64,000 bases of DNA, taken from contig MVZN01000010.1 of assembly GCA_002069125.1 (NCBI GenBank), positions 1-64,000 on the forward strand, in the 5' to 3' direction. The translations under genes and the position numbers were made by a program. Below the pieces are notes generated by a model. That model was not told the origin of the DNA and did no database searches. It saw only the letters and a list, made by a program, of their open reading frames with translations. Of this stretch, positions 27,701 through 37,184 are shown piece by piece (position 1 is the first letter of the stretch; every line of letters starts with the position of its first letter). Source of the DNA: Spirochaetes bacterium ADurb.BinA120 (GTDB lineage Bacteria; Spirochaetota; UBA4802; UBA5368).

Positions 27701-29632
27701 ATGAATACGAGGATACAGGCGAGCCTTCGCGTCAAACTGATCGTCAGCCTCATCTCGGTGGTGCTAATCATCGGCTCCGCCTCAATCATCATCGGGCTGC
27801 GAATCATCAACAACAACATCGTCGGCCAGGCCTACGAACAGGTCCAGAACGACCTTAAAACCGCCCGCTACATCTACGAGGACAAGATCCACATCATCCA
27901 CCACTTCATGCGCCACCTGTCGCTCCTGCCGTATCTGCACGAAGCCATAGAACGAAACGACCGGAGGCTTTTGGTAAACAAGCTGCAGGAGGTCAAACGC
28001 GAGCTCGACCTCGACATCCTGAACATCGTGGACCCGGCGGGAAGGGTCATAGTGCGCGCACGCAACCCGGTGCGCACGGGCGACAGCGTTGCCGATGACA
28101 AGTATATAAGCTATGTCCAGACCAACCTGAAATCCTGCTTCGGCTCGGACATAATGTCCCACGACCACCTCGCCAGGGAGGGCCAGGACCTGGCCGAAAG
28201 GGCCTTCATCACCCTCGTCCCCACTCCAATGGCGCGCAAGACCGACAACACCTATGAGGACAGGGGGCTGGTGCTCAAGGCGGCCTCGCCCATGATCCAC
28301 AACGGAAAGCTCATCGGAATAATCTACGGCGCGCGGCTAATCAATCGAAATTACGACATGGTGGACCAGATAAAGAGCCTCGTCTTCAAGGACCAGAAAT
28401 ACGGCGGCTTCGAATACGGAACGGCCACCATTTTCCTGGAGGACCTCCGGATATCCACTAACGTTCTGCGCGAGGACGGAGTCCGCGCCATTGGAACGCG
28501 CATTTCCGAGGAGGTTTACAAAAAGGTGTTCGAGCGCGGGGAGCTGTGGCTCGACAAGGCCTTCGTGGTAAACAACTGGTACATCTCCGCCTATAGCCCA
28601 ATATACGACCTCCACCGCAAGGCGATCGGCATACTCTATGTGGGGATAATAGAGAACAAGTTCAACGACATCAAAAAGGAAACCACCATACTCTTTCTGG
28701 TCATAATCATCGTAACGCTGATTATCGCCATCGGCCTTGCGGTTTACCTTATCCAGAATTTTTTACATCCGGTAAATATCCTCGTGGACGCGTCGAAGCA
28801 GATCGCCGAAGGGAATTATTCCATAAAGATACCCGTGGATTCCACCGACGAACTGGGATACCTTTGCAAAACATTCAATTCAATGGTCGCCGCGATAGTG
28901 GAACGCGACAACCTACTGAAGGAGGACACCCAGAAACAGATCATCCAGTCGGAAAAGCTCGCCTCGCTTGGAAAGCTCGCGGCCGGAATAGCCCACGAGA
29001 TCAACAATCCTCTTACGGGGGTTCTGACATACAGTTCGATCCTGCTCGAGGAGTTAAAGGACACGGAACACAAGGACGACCTGGAGGTCATAGTGACCGA
29101 GACCCTGCGGTGCCGCAAGATCGTCCGGGAGATACTCAACTTCGCCAGGGAGACCCGCATAGAGAAGGAGCGGGCCAACGTCAACCAGGTTATCCGGGAG
29201 ATGCTGTCCATCCTGGAAAAACACGTCAATTTCCAGAACGTCAGCATCGTAAAGGATTTCGACGACGCGGTCCCCGACATGGAGATTGACGTCAACCAGA
29301 TCAAGCAGGTGATCAACAACCTGTCCCTCAACGCGGCGGACGCCATGCCGGATGGGGGGACACTTACCATTCGAACCCGCTTCGACGCCGACAGGGATTC
29401 CGTTGTAGTGGATTTTTCCGACACCGGACTCGGGATAAGCGAGGAGAACATTGGAAAGATATTCGACCCGTTTTTCACGACAAAACAGACCGGCAAGGGC
29501 ACAGGGCTCGGCCTTGCGGTAACATACGGCATAATAAAGCGGCATAACGGCACAAGCACCGTAAAAAGCGCGATTGGAAAGGGGACCACGTTCACCATCA
29601 TATTGCCCGTGGCCCAGCCGGGGCCACAGTAA
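27701..29632 (+). CDS. membrane sensor histidine kinase with periplasmic Cache domain
   Basis: 643 residues: a transmembrane helix near 13-33, a periplasmic double-Cache-type sensor (about 35-325; RVIVRARNPVRTGDSV is typical), a second helix (about 328-350), HAMP (about 350-405), HisKA with AAGIAHEINNPLTGVL (phospho-His about 431) and HATPase_c with N box NNLSLNAADAMP, G1 DTGLGI and G2 GTGLGLAV. Cache domains sense small molecules such as carboxylates. It is translationally joined to the CoxE-like gene. The partner regulator could be the receiver-kinase protein that begins 239 bases later. Confidence 0.94.
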   Translation: MNTRIQASLRVKLIVSLISVVLIIGSASIIIGLRIINNNIVGQAYEQVQNDLKTARYIYEDKIHIIHHFMRHLSLLPYLHEAIERNDRRLLVNKLQEVKRELDLDILNIVDPAGRVIVRARNPVRTGDSVADDKYISYVQTNLKSCFGSDIMSHDHLAREGQDLAERAFITLVPTPMARKTDNTYEDRGLVLKAASPMIHNGKLIGIIYGARLINRNYDMVDQIKSLVFKDQKYGGFEYGTATIFLEDLRISTNVLREDGVRAIGTRISEEVYKKVFERGELWLDKAFVVNNWYISAYSPIYDLHRKAIGILYVGIIENKFNDIKKETTILFLVIIIVTLIIAIGLAVYLIQNFLHPVNILVDASKQIAEGNYSIKIPVDSTDELGYLCKTFNSMVAAIVERDNLLKEDTQKQIIQSEKLASLGKLAAGIAHEINNPLTGVLTYSSILLEELKDTEHKDDLEVIVTETLRCRKIVREILNFARETRIEKERANVNQVIREMLSILEKHVNFQNVSIVKDFDDAVPDMEIDVNQIKQVINNLSLNAADAMPDGGTLTIRTRFDADRDSVVVDFSDTGLGISEENIGKIFDPFFTTKQTGKGTGLGLAVTYGIIKRHNGTSTVKSAIGKGTTFTIILPVAQPGPQ

Positions 29633-29870
29633 AGGGCATTGATTGATGGCTTTTACCCTTCCCGGATGGAAGAGGACACCCCCGTGCGGTTATTTAAATG
29701 GCTCTAAAAGGGCTTTTTTGGAATAAGTGCTTGAAATTCACGACCCATTATCGCAGCTTATTCCCTGACGCAGCGGCATGAGCGCGTGGGGGCCGGTTAA
29801 AAATAACGGATGGGGGCGCCCGATTCCCGGGCAAAGAAGCTGTCATTAAACACCCGGATAAAGGCACAAC

Positions 29871-30941
29871 ATGGCCAAGCTCAAAATACTTATAATTGAC
29901 GACGAGGAAGTCGTTCTTAAAAGCTCGCTCCGCATTCTAAAGAACGAAGACTACGAGATCGATACCGCCCCCTCGGGTATCGATGGGCTCGAGATGGCGA
30001 ATTCGAAAAAGTACGATATCGTCATCACTGACCTCATGATGCCCAAGCTGGGGGGAATGGACATCCTGAAGACGCTCCAGAAGGAGCAGCCGGATGTCAC
30101 CGTAATAATCTTTACCGGATATGCGACTGTCGAAACCGCCCGCGAGGCCCTTAAGAACGGCGCTTTCGATTACATACCCAAGCCCTTCACCCCGGACGAA
30201 CTCAGGGACATAGTGAAAAACGCCATCGCCTCGCGTCAGGACAGCTCCCAGACCCGCATGCTCGACCTAATGTCCATAGTATCACACGAGCTAAAAAGCC
30301 CCATATCGGTCGTACACACCACGGCCGAGACGCTCTACAAGGGATATTTCGGCAAGCTCGATGCCGGTCAGGAAAAGACCATCGAGACCATCCTGCGCAA
30401 TTGCCAGTACCTGGAGGACATCATCCGCAACTATCTCGACCTCTCAAAAATGGAGCTTAACGACATCGAGGCCTTCGCTCAACCGATCGACCTTGTAGAG
30501 GAAGTCATAAAGCCGGTGGTGGAGCTCCCCGAACACGCCATCAACATGAAAAAAATGACCATTGTCGCCGATCTTAAAATCAACCCTGTAATAAACGGCG
30601 ATCCGAACCTCCTTAAGATACTGGCCACCAATCTGGTGAACAATGCCATAAAGTACGGCAAGCCCGAAACCGAAATAAAGCTCACCCTGGAGGAGAAAGA
30701 AGGAGCGGTGGCCCTTTCCGTATTCAACGAGGGGGTTGGAATATCCAGGGAGGATATCGAAACCAGGCTGTTCCAGCGTTTTTCCCGCCTCAAGCAGAAG
30801 GGCACCGAGGGGGTCAAAGGAACCGGGCTTGGCCTTTATATATGTAAAACCATAGCGGAAAAGCACAACGGCGCCATCTCCGTGGAATCCGAACCGGGCA
30901 GTTGGGTTCGTTTTACCGTCACCCTGCCCTTGCAAAAATAG
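29871..30941 (+). CDS. receiver-histidine kinase hybrid (REC-HisKA-HATPase)
   Basis: 356 residues, cytoplasmic, no membrane helix. Residues 1-120 are a receiver domain with Asp54 (ITDLMMPK) and the conserved Lys in IPKPFTPDE. The kinase core follows: HisKA SIVSHELKSPISVV (His139), N box LATNLVNNAIKYG, G1 FNEGVGI and GTGLGLYI. The order (receiver first) suggests that phosphorylation of the receiver, perhaps by the upstream kinase, gates its own kinase activity (inference). No DNA-binding domain is present. A STAS protein with its own promoter follows. Confidence 0.93.
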   Translation: MAKLKILIIDDEEVVLKSSLRILKNEDYEIDTAPSGIDGLEMANSKKYDIVITDLMMPKLGGMDILKTLQKEQPDVTVIIFTGYATVETAREALKNGAFDYIPKPFTPDELRDIVKNAIASRQDSSQTRMLDLMSIVSHELKSPISVVHTTAETLYKGYFGKLDAGQEKTIETILRNCQYLEDIIRNYLDLSKMELNDIEAFAQPIDLVEEVIKPVVELPEHAINMKKMTIVADLKINPVINGDPNLLKILATNLVNNAIKYGKPETEIKLTLEEKEGAVALSVFNEGVGISREDIETRLFQRFSRLKQKGTEGVKGTGLGLYICKTIAEKHNGAISVESEPGSWVRFTVTLPLQK

Positions 30942-30995
30942 ATTCGGAAGGAGAGGCGCAATCCCAAGCTGTTAAAAATGGATTAATTTTTTGCG

Positions 30996-31025
30996 TTGAC
31001 ATCTTTCGGCTTGAAAGGGTATTAT
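30996..31025 (+). promoter_or_regulatory. promoter of the STAS gene
   Basis: Perfect TTGACA at 30996-31001 and TATTAT (5 of 6) at 31020-31025, spacer 18, in locally AT-rich DNA. The predicted start near 31032 leaves a leader of about 68 bases with a GGAGGGG ribosome binding site. Confidence 0.7.
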
Positions 31026-31099
31026 TTCCTCTTATGCCGGAATGCCGTTTCGTCTTTGACGCCATGTTTCATTTTTCGAGGAGCGATTTGGAGGGGCTG

Positions 31100-31423
31100 A
31101 TGGAAATTGAATTCAAGGATCTGGGCGAGCATAAAATCGTACAGGTCAGCGGAGAGGTCGACCTGTATAACGTCAGCGAGTTAAAAAAGGCCCTTTTCAG
31201 CATTACCGACGGAAAGCATTCCAGCGTGATCGTCGATTTGAAAAACGTCAACTATATGGACTCCTCGGGCATAGGCGCGCTTGTGGCCGGCCAGAAAAAG
31301 ATGAAGGCGCACAGCGGCAGGTTCGCCCTTGTGAACATACACGATGACGTGCTGAACATCCTAAAGCTCGCCACGCTCGACAAGTTCTTCAAGATATACG
31401 AGAGCGAAGACGAGCTGTTGTAG
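31100..31423 (+). CDS. STAS-domain anti-anti-sigma factor
   Basis: 107 residues, one STAS domain with DLKNVNYMDSSGIGALV; the phosphorylatable serine is Ser55 or Ser56. Such proteins (SpoIIAA/RsbV type) bind anti-sigma kinases when dephosphorylated. The start at 31100 is set by GGAGGGG four bases upstream and by the family N-terminus; a longer frame from 30902 overlaps the kinase gene. It converges on a SpoIIE-type phosphatase with only 3 bases between stops. That phosphatase is the natural candidate to dephosphorylate it, but no RsbW-type kinase gene is nearby. Confidence 0.92.
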   Translation: MEIEFKDLGEHKIVQVSGEVDLYNVSELKKALFSITDGKHSSVIVDLKNVNYMDSSGIGALVAGQKKMKAHSGRFALVNIHDDVLNILKLATLDKFFKIYESEDELL

Positions 31424-31426
31424 CCC

Positions 31427-33028
31427 TCAGGAAACCCGTTTCAACACCAGCGTCGTCATGTCGTCATGCGGCGGCGCGTTTCCCTGGAAGGCCGTAACGT
31501 CCTCTACGATGCGGTCCACTATCTCCTGCGCGTTGAGGCCGCTGCAGGACATGATAAGACTCTGCAGACGGGGCCGCCCGTACTCCTCTTTGTTCTCGTT
31601 ACGCATTTCGGAAATACCGTCGGTGTACAGCACAACGATGTCGCCGGGATCGAGCCTCACCTTGGCGTGCGGATACTCCACGTCCTCGGTGATGCCGATG
31701 GGCATACCCTCCAGGTTGGTCACAGTGCATTTTCCGAGACGGGCCCTGTAGCAGAAAAGCGGTCCATGCCCCGCGTTGGAGAAAGACAGCTCCCCTGTTT
31801 CACGGTTGTATATCATGAAGAAAAGCGTGGCGAACTTGTCGACGGCGAAGTCGGCGCTTAGCGCATCGTTGATCGAGCGCACGATCGTTGCGCAGTCCAC
31901 GCGCCTGTTGTTTTTGATGGAATTGGTGAACACCGTGCGGATCATGACCATCACCAGGGAGGCCGGCACGCCCTTTCCCGAAACGTCGCTTATGAGCGCT
32001 CCCACCCTGGATTCCCCGATATCGATGTAATCGAAATAATCGCCTCCAACGCCCTTCGCCGCGCGCGTAAACCCCTTGATCTGTATGCCTCCCTTTTCAT
32101 AGAAACCCATTGGGTTCAGCCCCTCCTGGATCTCCTTGGCGAGCTCCAACTGCTCCTCCATGATTCGCGACTCTATCTCCATCTCCTTCGCTTTTTTTAG
32201 CTTCTCGGTCATCATGTTGAAATCGCCGGCCAGCAGCCCCAGCTCGTCCGAGCTTTTAATGTCGATCTTGTACTCCAAATCCCCGGTCGAAACGACAGCG
32301 GCCCCCTCGGAAAGCTTCCGGATCGGTTTTATGGTAAAACTTGCGAGCGCGAATGAACCGACCATCGCCGCAGCGAGGAAAAAAACCGCGATGATCATTA
32401 TATTCCTCGTGACCTGGGCGATCTGATCGCGGATAATGCGGTCCGAGAAGCCCATACGCACCGTCGCGATGCGGTTTTTAAAAAGCGTATGGAGCACCGG
32501 TTTGGAAAAATCATAGATAACGCCCCCTTTCTCCACGGGGTCCGGGAAGTCGAGCATCATGGGGCGTTCGGTCCCGGAGTATTCCTTCGCCCTGCGCGTT
32601 ATTTCATCGTCATCCATCTCGGTTCCGTTTTTATCGGGATCGAAATTCTGGATGATCCTGCCGTTGGTGTCGAAGATGTACACATAGCGAATGGCCGTGA
32701 TCTTCTGCACGTTCCGGACGGCGGCTATAAGCGAGAGCTCGTCCTTGGCGCTAATGGACTCCTGGGCGGTGTTGGTGAGGTGCTCTATCTCCCGTTCGGC
32801 GAACTTTATAATCTCGGCCTTTAAAAGCGCGCTCTCCGTACGGATGAAATAAAGCGTCATGATGACGATGACTATGGACACCAGGGTGATTATCGCAAGG
32901 GAGAACTTCATTCTCAGCCCGAATCGGACCTTCCGTCTTTCCCCGCCGCCAGATCCGGCCTTCTCCTTGCCCTTTTTTCCGCCCGCACGGGCCACGGAGT
33001 CCTTTTTCTTTGCATCCCCAGCGGCCAT
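31427..33028 (-). CDS. membrane PP2C (SpoIIE/RsbU-type) serine phosphatase with HAMP
   Basis: About 533 residues. A basic N-terminus is followed by one transmembrane helix (about 43-65), an extracytoplasmic sensor of about 130 residues, a second helix (about 200-220), HAMP (IKPIRKLSEGAAVVSTGD) and a PP2C_SIG domain. Metal-binding aspartates are visible in GGDYFDYID, LISDVSGKG and LYTDGISE. Start at 33028, with GGAAGGTG just upstream; a GTG at 33034 is an alternative. Output is probably dephosphorylation of a STAS protein, possibly the neighbour. It follows a TPR gene whose stop overlaps the translation start region. Confidence 0.93.
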   Translation of the reverse strand: MAAGDAKKKDSVARAGGKKGKEKAGSGGGERRKVRFGLRMKFSLAIITLVSIVIVIMTLYFIRTESALLKAEIIKFAEREIEHLTNTAQESISAKDELSLIAAVRNVQKITAIRYVYIFDTNGRIIQNFDPDKNGTEMDDDEITRRAKEYSGTERPMMLDFPDPVEKGGVIYDFSKPVLHTLFKNRIATVRMGFSDRIIRDQIAQVTRNIMIIAVFFLAAAMVGSFALASFTIKPIRKLSEGAAVVSTGDLEYKIDIKSSDELGLLAGDFNMMTEKLKKAKEMEIESRIMEEQLELAKEIQEGLNPMGFYEKGGIQIKGFTRAAKGVGGDYFDYIDIGESRVGALISDVSGKGVPASLVMVMIRTVFTNSIKNNRRVDCATIVRSINDALSADFAVDKFATLFFMIYNRETGELSFSNAGHGPLFCYRARLGKCTVTNLEGMPIGITEDVEYPHAKVRLDPGDIVVLYTDGISEMRNENKEEYGRPRLQSLIMSCSGLNAQEIVDRIVEDVTAFQGNAPPHDDMTTLVLKRVS

Positions 33029-33030
33029 AA

Positions 33031-34953
33031 TCACCTTCCTAACAATACCAGGCTTTTACGTATATTGTTTCTCGCCTTTTCATGGGTGGGGTCTATCACG
33101 AGGACCTTGCGCCATTCCTCGATCGCCCGGTCGAAGTTGTTGTTCGTATAATAATTGATGCCGTTATAGTAATACGTCCTTACCAGCTCCTTCTGCTTTT
33201 CCGTAAGCCCGGCCCTCTCTGGAGCCGCCTCCCCTCCTCCGTATCGGAGCTGGGACTCTATCCTGTTCATGGCTATAAGCGACCTGGCGTGGTTCGGGTT
33301 GTTGGCGACCACCCAGCGAAAATTCGCAAGCGCCGCCTCGATGTTCGCCTTCCCTCCTCTCTGGTAGAGCTCCATGCCGAGGGCGTACCGGGCCTCTATA
33401 TCCTGCTGGTTGACGCCGGCCGGCGCGGCCCTCTCGGTCCCCCTTTTAGCCTGGGCAATCAGCTCGTTTATCTCCGGATAGTCCGCGGATATCGAGCGTA
33501 TCAGCTCGAACTTCGTAAGCGCCTTGGCGTATTTTCCGCCATCGAGGAGCCCCTTGCCCTCTTCGACGATCTTCTGGGCGAAATCCTGGAAGGCGGCGGG
33601 ATTGAGGGCGAGCTCGCATTTCAGCAGATATTCGAGGGAGACGCGGTTCTTGGGGAAAAGCCTTAGTATCTCATCCCAGCGCTTACGCGATTCGATGTAA
33701 TTGCCGCGGTCGTAAAGCTGTTTTCCTGAAATGATAAGCGGATTGACGATGCTGTAATAAGGGGAATCCACATCTACGACCTCTTCCTCTATGTCGCGAA
33801 TCGCCTCCTTGACCATGCCGATGTACTTTTTGGCGAGCTCGTTGCCGGCATCGAGCGCCAGGGTCTTTTCCAGGTGGGACAGGGCCTCCCTGTACCTGCC
33901 CTCGGAATAGGCGAGCAGGCCGTTCTGGAATTCGCGATCTATGTTTCTAAGCCGCAGAAGCCGCTGCTCTTCGGCGTACTCCTTGCGCAGGCGGTCCAGC
34001 CCGTCGAGCCGGGCGCGAACATCCTTGTAGTCTTTTATCAGTGACAGGGCGTTCTTAAAATCGTCCGCGGCCTGGTCGAAATTCTTATTTCGTATATTCT
34101 CGATTCCGGACAGATAGAACTGCTCAGCCTGAATGCGCTTTAGCTCCATGTTTCTGTTGGATTCGAGCAGCTCGTCGATGCGGTCAATGTATTTTTTGGC
34201 CTCCCGGTTCTTGATATCGAGCGCGAGCGCCTCCTCGAAATCGTTGCGCGCCTCCTTGTATTTTTTTTCTCCGAATAGTACGATACCCCCTGCGAGGAGG
34301 AGCTGTATCTTCTCGTATTTAAGGCGGTTGGAAATCGCCATCTCCGCGTTCCTAAGTCCCTCCAGCGCCGCGGTGTCGTTTGGAACGAAGCGCAGCACCT
34401 CTTTGTAATTGGCGAGCGCCTTCTCGAATTCCATGGATTTCATCCTCGCCGCGGAATCCTCCATCAGCGCGATATAGCGCTGTTTTAGCTCCTCGGAAAG
34501 CCTTTTCTTGGCAAGCTCAATACGCACCTCGTCCTGAAGCCTGCGCATTTCCTCGCGCATAGCCTGGAGATCGGGGTCCGTCGGATCTATCCTGTAGGCC
34601 GTGACGAAATTGTTGATCGCCACGTCCGAATCTTCTTTTGCCTTCTGAACGTCCGTGGGTATTTCCTGGCGGGCCAGGCGAAAATGGAACCGGGCCTTTT
34701 GATAGGCAAGGTCCTTGCGATGCTTCTCCTCGTAGAGCATCTCGATCTTTTTCTGAATGTTCTCGTTGTCAGGCTCGATTTCGAGTATGCGAAGCCATTC
34801 CCCCAGCGCGCGCGTAAATTCCTTGTTCCGATACAATTCCCCCGCGCGCCGGTCGAGCTCTTCGACGCTCTGCGGGCTCACGGCGCTCGACATCATCACA
34901 ATCGCCATGAGCATGAAGGCCGGTATCTTTTTTCGCGCTCTTAGCCGCATCAC
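33031..34953 (-). CDS. exported TPR-repeat protein
   Basis: 640 residues with a signal peptide (hydrophobic AFMLMAIVMMSSAVS, cleavage near residue 27). The rest is helical with many TPR-like repeats: ARALGEWLRILEIEPDNENI type units at about 35, 165, 215, 285, 345, 415, 465, 520 and 595. These are scaffolds in the periplasm or outer membrane. No enzymatic motif. It is transcribed into the PP2C phosphatase gene and may deliver periplasmic information to it (inference from position only). The start could be 34953 or 34950 (adjacent ATGs). Confidence 0.85.
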   Translation of the reverse strand: MMRLRARKKIPAFMLMAIVMMSSAVSPQSVEELDRRAGELYRNKEFTRALGEWLRILEIEPDNENIQKKIEMLYEEKHRKDLAYQKARFHFRLARQEIPTDVQKAKEDSDVAINNFVTAYRIDPTDPDLQAMREEMRRLQDEVRIELAKKRLSEELKQRYIALMEDSAARMKSMEFEKALANYKEVLRFVPNDTAALEGLRNAEMAISNRLKYEKIQLLLAGGIVLFGEKKYKEARNDFEEALALDIKNREAKKYIDRIDELLESNRNMELKRIQAEQFYLSGIENIRNKNFDQAADDFKNALSLIKDYKDVRARLDGLDRLRKEYAEEQRLLRLRNIDREFQNGLLAYSEGRYREALSHLEKTLALDAGNELAKKYIGMVKEAIRDIEEEVVDVDSPYYSIVNPLIISGKQLYDRGNYIESRKRWDEILRLFPKNRVSLEYLLKCELALNPAAFQDFAQKIVEEGKGLLDGGKYAKALTKFELIRSISADYPEINELIAQAKRGTERAAPAGVNQQDIEARYALGMELYQRGGKANIEAALANFRWVVANNPNHARSLIAMNRIESQLRYGGGEAAPERAGLTEKQKELVRTYYYNGINYYTNNNFDRAIEEWRKVLVIDPTHEKARNNIRKSLVLLGR

Positions 34954-35160
34954 TCACCTGCGCCCGGACGGCCGTGCCGATTTCGTCCGCACGGCGGCGG
35001 TATCAAAATGGAGCCAGGCGCCCGCCGAGGTTCCCCATATATGAATATACGGATTATTTCCCCCGGCAACAAGTCGAAAGACACCCCTTTGGATGATTCG
35101 CGCCGGGCGTGTTTCCGATGGGCATTCTCTTTCCATTGATCTCCCGCATGCCGGTCCGGG

Positions 35161-35604
35161 CTACCTGTTGATGGCAATGAAGGTCCTGTTGGACATAAGC
35201 CAGCCCCTGGCCGCCTTTTTACCCTCGATGTATTTAATGAATACCGCGTCCCCACGCACCACCTGATACGGCCTTCCGCTTGCCCTTTTTACAGCGCTTG
35301 CCTCGAAGCTAAGGGATCGGTGAATGAACCGGCCGCCGTCCACGTCGGTTCGCACGTCCTTTTCATCGGCATCCTCCACCGAGGTGACCATCAAGTCGGC
35401 AAGGTAATAATCGCGGTACATGTCCCTGAATACCGCCTCGCTCTTTGGGAAGGCCTCCGCGCCCGCATAGGCCTGGTAGTTTAGGTCCTGTATGGAGCGC
35501 GCCCATTTCACCATAACATAGGCCGGTTCCGGCGTCTTTTCCGCTTTTTTGCACGCGGTCGCCGCGAGAACGGCGACCATTAGGGCCAAAAGCACTCGTT
35601 TCAT
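35161..35604 (-). CDS. small lipoprotein of unknown function
   Basis: 147 residues with lipobox ATAC (Cys18) after a short signal peptide. The mature part is mixed and charged (DMYRDYYLADLMVTSV, GRFIHRSLSFEASAV) and matches no family I recognise. It is not translationally linked to its neighbours. Probably membrane-anchored in the periplasm. Confidence 0.75.
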   Translation of the reverse strand: MKRVLLALMVAVLAATACKKAEKTPEPAYVMVKWARSIQDLNYQAYAGAEAFPKSEAVFRDMYRDYYLADLMVTSVEDADEKDVRTDVDGGRFIHRSLSFEASAVKRASGRPYQVVRGDAVFIKYIEGKKAARGWLMSNRTFIAINR

Positions 35605-35673
35605 CTCAGGATAACCTCCTTAAGACCGGTACACTTCATTATCGTGCGTCCCGAAGCCTCTCTTTAAGGAAAG

Positions 35674-36249
35674 TCAGGGAAGGCCGAGCTCCTTCTCCCC
35701 AAAAACCTGGGCCGAAAACTTTTCTATCCTGGTCCCTTTCGCCCTCCAGGCGTCGGCCGGAAGGCCGGCCTTGTAGCAGGTATGCTGCAGAAAGGTGTCG
35801 CGGTCCCACCCGTATTCGGTCGCGACCTGGGGCAGAAGCAGCCCCGAACGGTAGCCCGAGCTAACGATAAGGCCGTCGCGTCCCACCACGATTTCGGCCA
35901 CGTCCCGCACCTCTTCGATGGGGGACATGATGGAGATCTCTATGTCTATGAGGTCATATTCCTGTTTCCGGAGCGGAGGAAAGCGCGGGTCCTTGAAGGC
36001 CGAGGCGTTCGCCATGTCTATAATGGTCTCGGGAATGGTCTTTACGCCTCGTATATAGCCGATACAACCCCTCAGCGCGCCGCCGGAATGCAGCGTGACG
36101 AAGGCCCCGCATTTTTCGCCGAAAACCGGTTCGTCGAAGCCCTTCAGACCCCCGGGGTCGGGAAGCCCTTTCCCTTCCAGCACCTCCCGTATCGTGCGCC
36201 GCGCCAGGACGAGCAGCCGGACCTTTTGGTCTCCGTTCAGTTCGATCAT
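35674..36249 (-). CDS. amrA: AmmeMemoRadiSam system protein A (AMMECR1 domain)
   Basis: 191 residues, a single AMMECR1 domain: GAFVTLHSGGALRGCIGYIRG is the diagnostic strand, with LLPQVATEYGWDRDTFLQHTCYKAGL near the C-terminus. The biochemical role is unknown; the family usually occurs with a MEMO1-like protein and a radical SAM enzyme. The MEMO1 partner lies immediately upstream, 40 bases away. The radical SAM member is not in the window. Confidence 0.92.
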   Translation of the reverse strand: MIELNGDQKVRLLVLARRTIREVLEGKGLPDPGGLKGFDEPVFGEKCGAFVTLHSGGALRGCIGYIRGVKTIPETIIDMANASAFKDPRFPPLRKQEYDLIDIEISIMSPIEEVRDVAEIVVGRDGLIVSSGYRSGLLLPQVATEYGWDRDTFLQHTCYKAGLPADAWRAKGTRIEKFSAQVFGEKELGLP

Positions 36250-36289
36250 TCAATCCCTCCAAAAACCTCGCCTCGGAATTATCCGGGCG

Positions 36290-37111
36290 TCACTTCGTTA
36301 TGGCCGCGGCGAGGTATCCTACAACCTGTCCCCTGCCCCCGGCGGTGTCCCCCGAGTTCGCGTATTTAAGCACCTCGATTTGCGAGGCGCCCATGGCCTT
36401 GGCGAGCTCCAGCCCCGCAAGGACCGGGCCCTCCCCGCACGCCTGCGCCCTGTCGGTGCTTAGTGCGCCGGAAAGATCCGTGGTATTATAGCGTTTGAGA
36501 GTTTCGATAAAAACAGCGTCTATTCTTTTGGCCTCATCGTAGGAATGATAGTGGGAAAGGTCCGTGGAGAGCACGATTATGAACCGGCGTTTTTCGCCGG
36601 AGAGAACATCCGAAAGCCCGGCGGCCAGCGAACGGCACAGCTCGAGATCGGTGGTCCCCACCACTATGGGCACAAGGGTAAAGTCCCCAAGCACACGCTG
36701 GAGAAACGGCACCTGCACCTCGAGGGAATGCTCCTCCTCGTGGGCCTGGCGTATAAACTTGAAGCGAGGCTTTTCGACGAGCTCCGCACCGATTGTTTCG
36801 TCCACAGTGACGTCCCCAAGGGGCGTGGAATACAGGCCGGACGGTATGATCGAGGCCCCGTCGAATCGGGCGCGATGGCACGGCGCCAGCACCACCGCCA
36901 CCTGAATGTCGAGCTTTCTCAATAGAGCGTAAGAATAGGCGGCCACCGGACCCGAGTACACGTAGCCTGCATGGGGGGCGATCACTCCGAAGAGCTCGCC
37001 CTCTACCTTCGCGCCCTCGGCCTTTTTTAGATAGGCGTCTATTTCGGAGGCGAGTTTGCCGGGGTCCGAGGGATAAAACGATCCGGCCACCGCCGGCTTT
37101 CTGTGCCACAT
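36290..37111 (-). CDS. amrB: AmmeMemoRadiSam system protein B (MEMO1 family)
   Basis: 273 residues of the MEMO1/class III extradiol dioxygenase-like fold: KPAVAGSFYPSDP, VIAPHAGYVYSGPVAA, APCHRARFDGASI and VLSTDLSHYHSYDEA show the histidine/aspartate metal-site residues of the family. No enzymatic reaction is established for bacterial MEMO. Upstream GGGAGG supports the start at 37111. It is paired with amrA. Confidence 0.92.
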   Translation of the reverse strand: MWHRKPAVAGSFYPSDPGKLASEIDAYLKKAEGAKVEGELFGVIAPHAGYVYSGPVAAYSYALLRKLDIQVAVVLAPCHRARFDGASIIPSGLYSTPLGDVTVDETIGAELVEKPRFKFIRQAHEEEHSLEVQVPFLQRVLGDFTLVPIVVGTTDLELCRSLAAGLSDVLSGEKRRFIIVLSTDLSHYHSYDEAKRIDAVFIETLKRYNTTDLSGALSTDRAQACGEGPVLAGLELAKAMGASQIEVLKYANSGDTAGGRGQVVGYLAAAITK

Positions 37112-37184
37112 ACAAACCTCCCTTTATCCGGGAAGCGCCCCCCGACACCGAAAACCCGCGGGCCCCGCAGGGGGAGCGGTCTCC

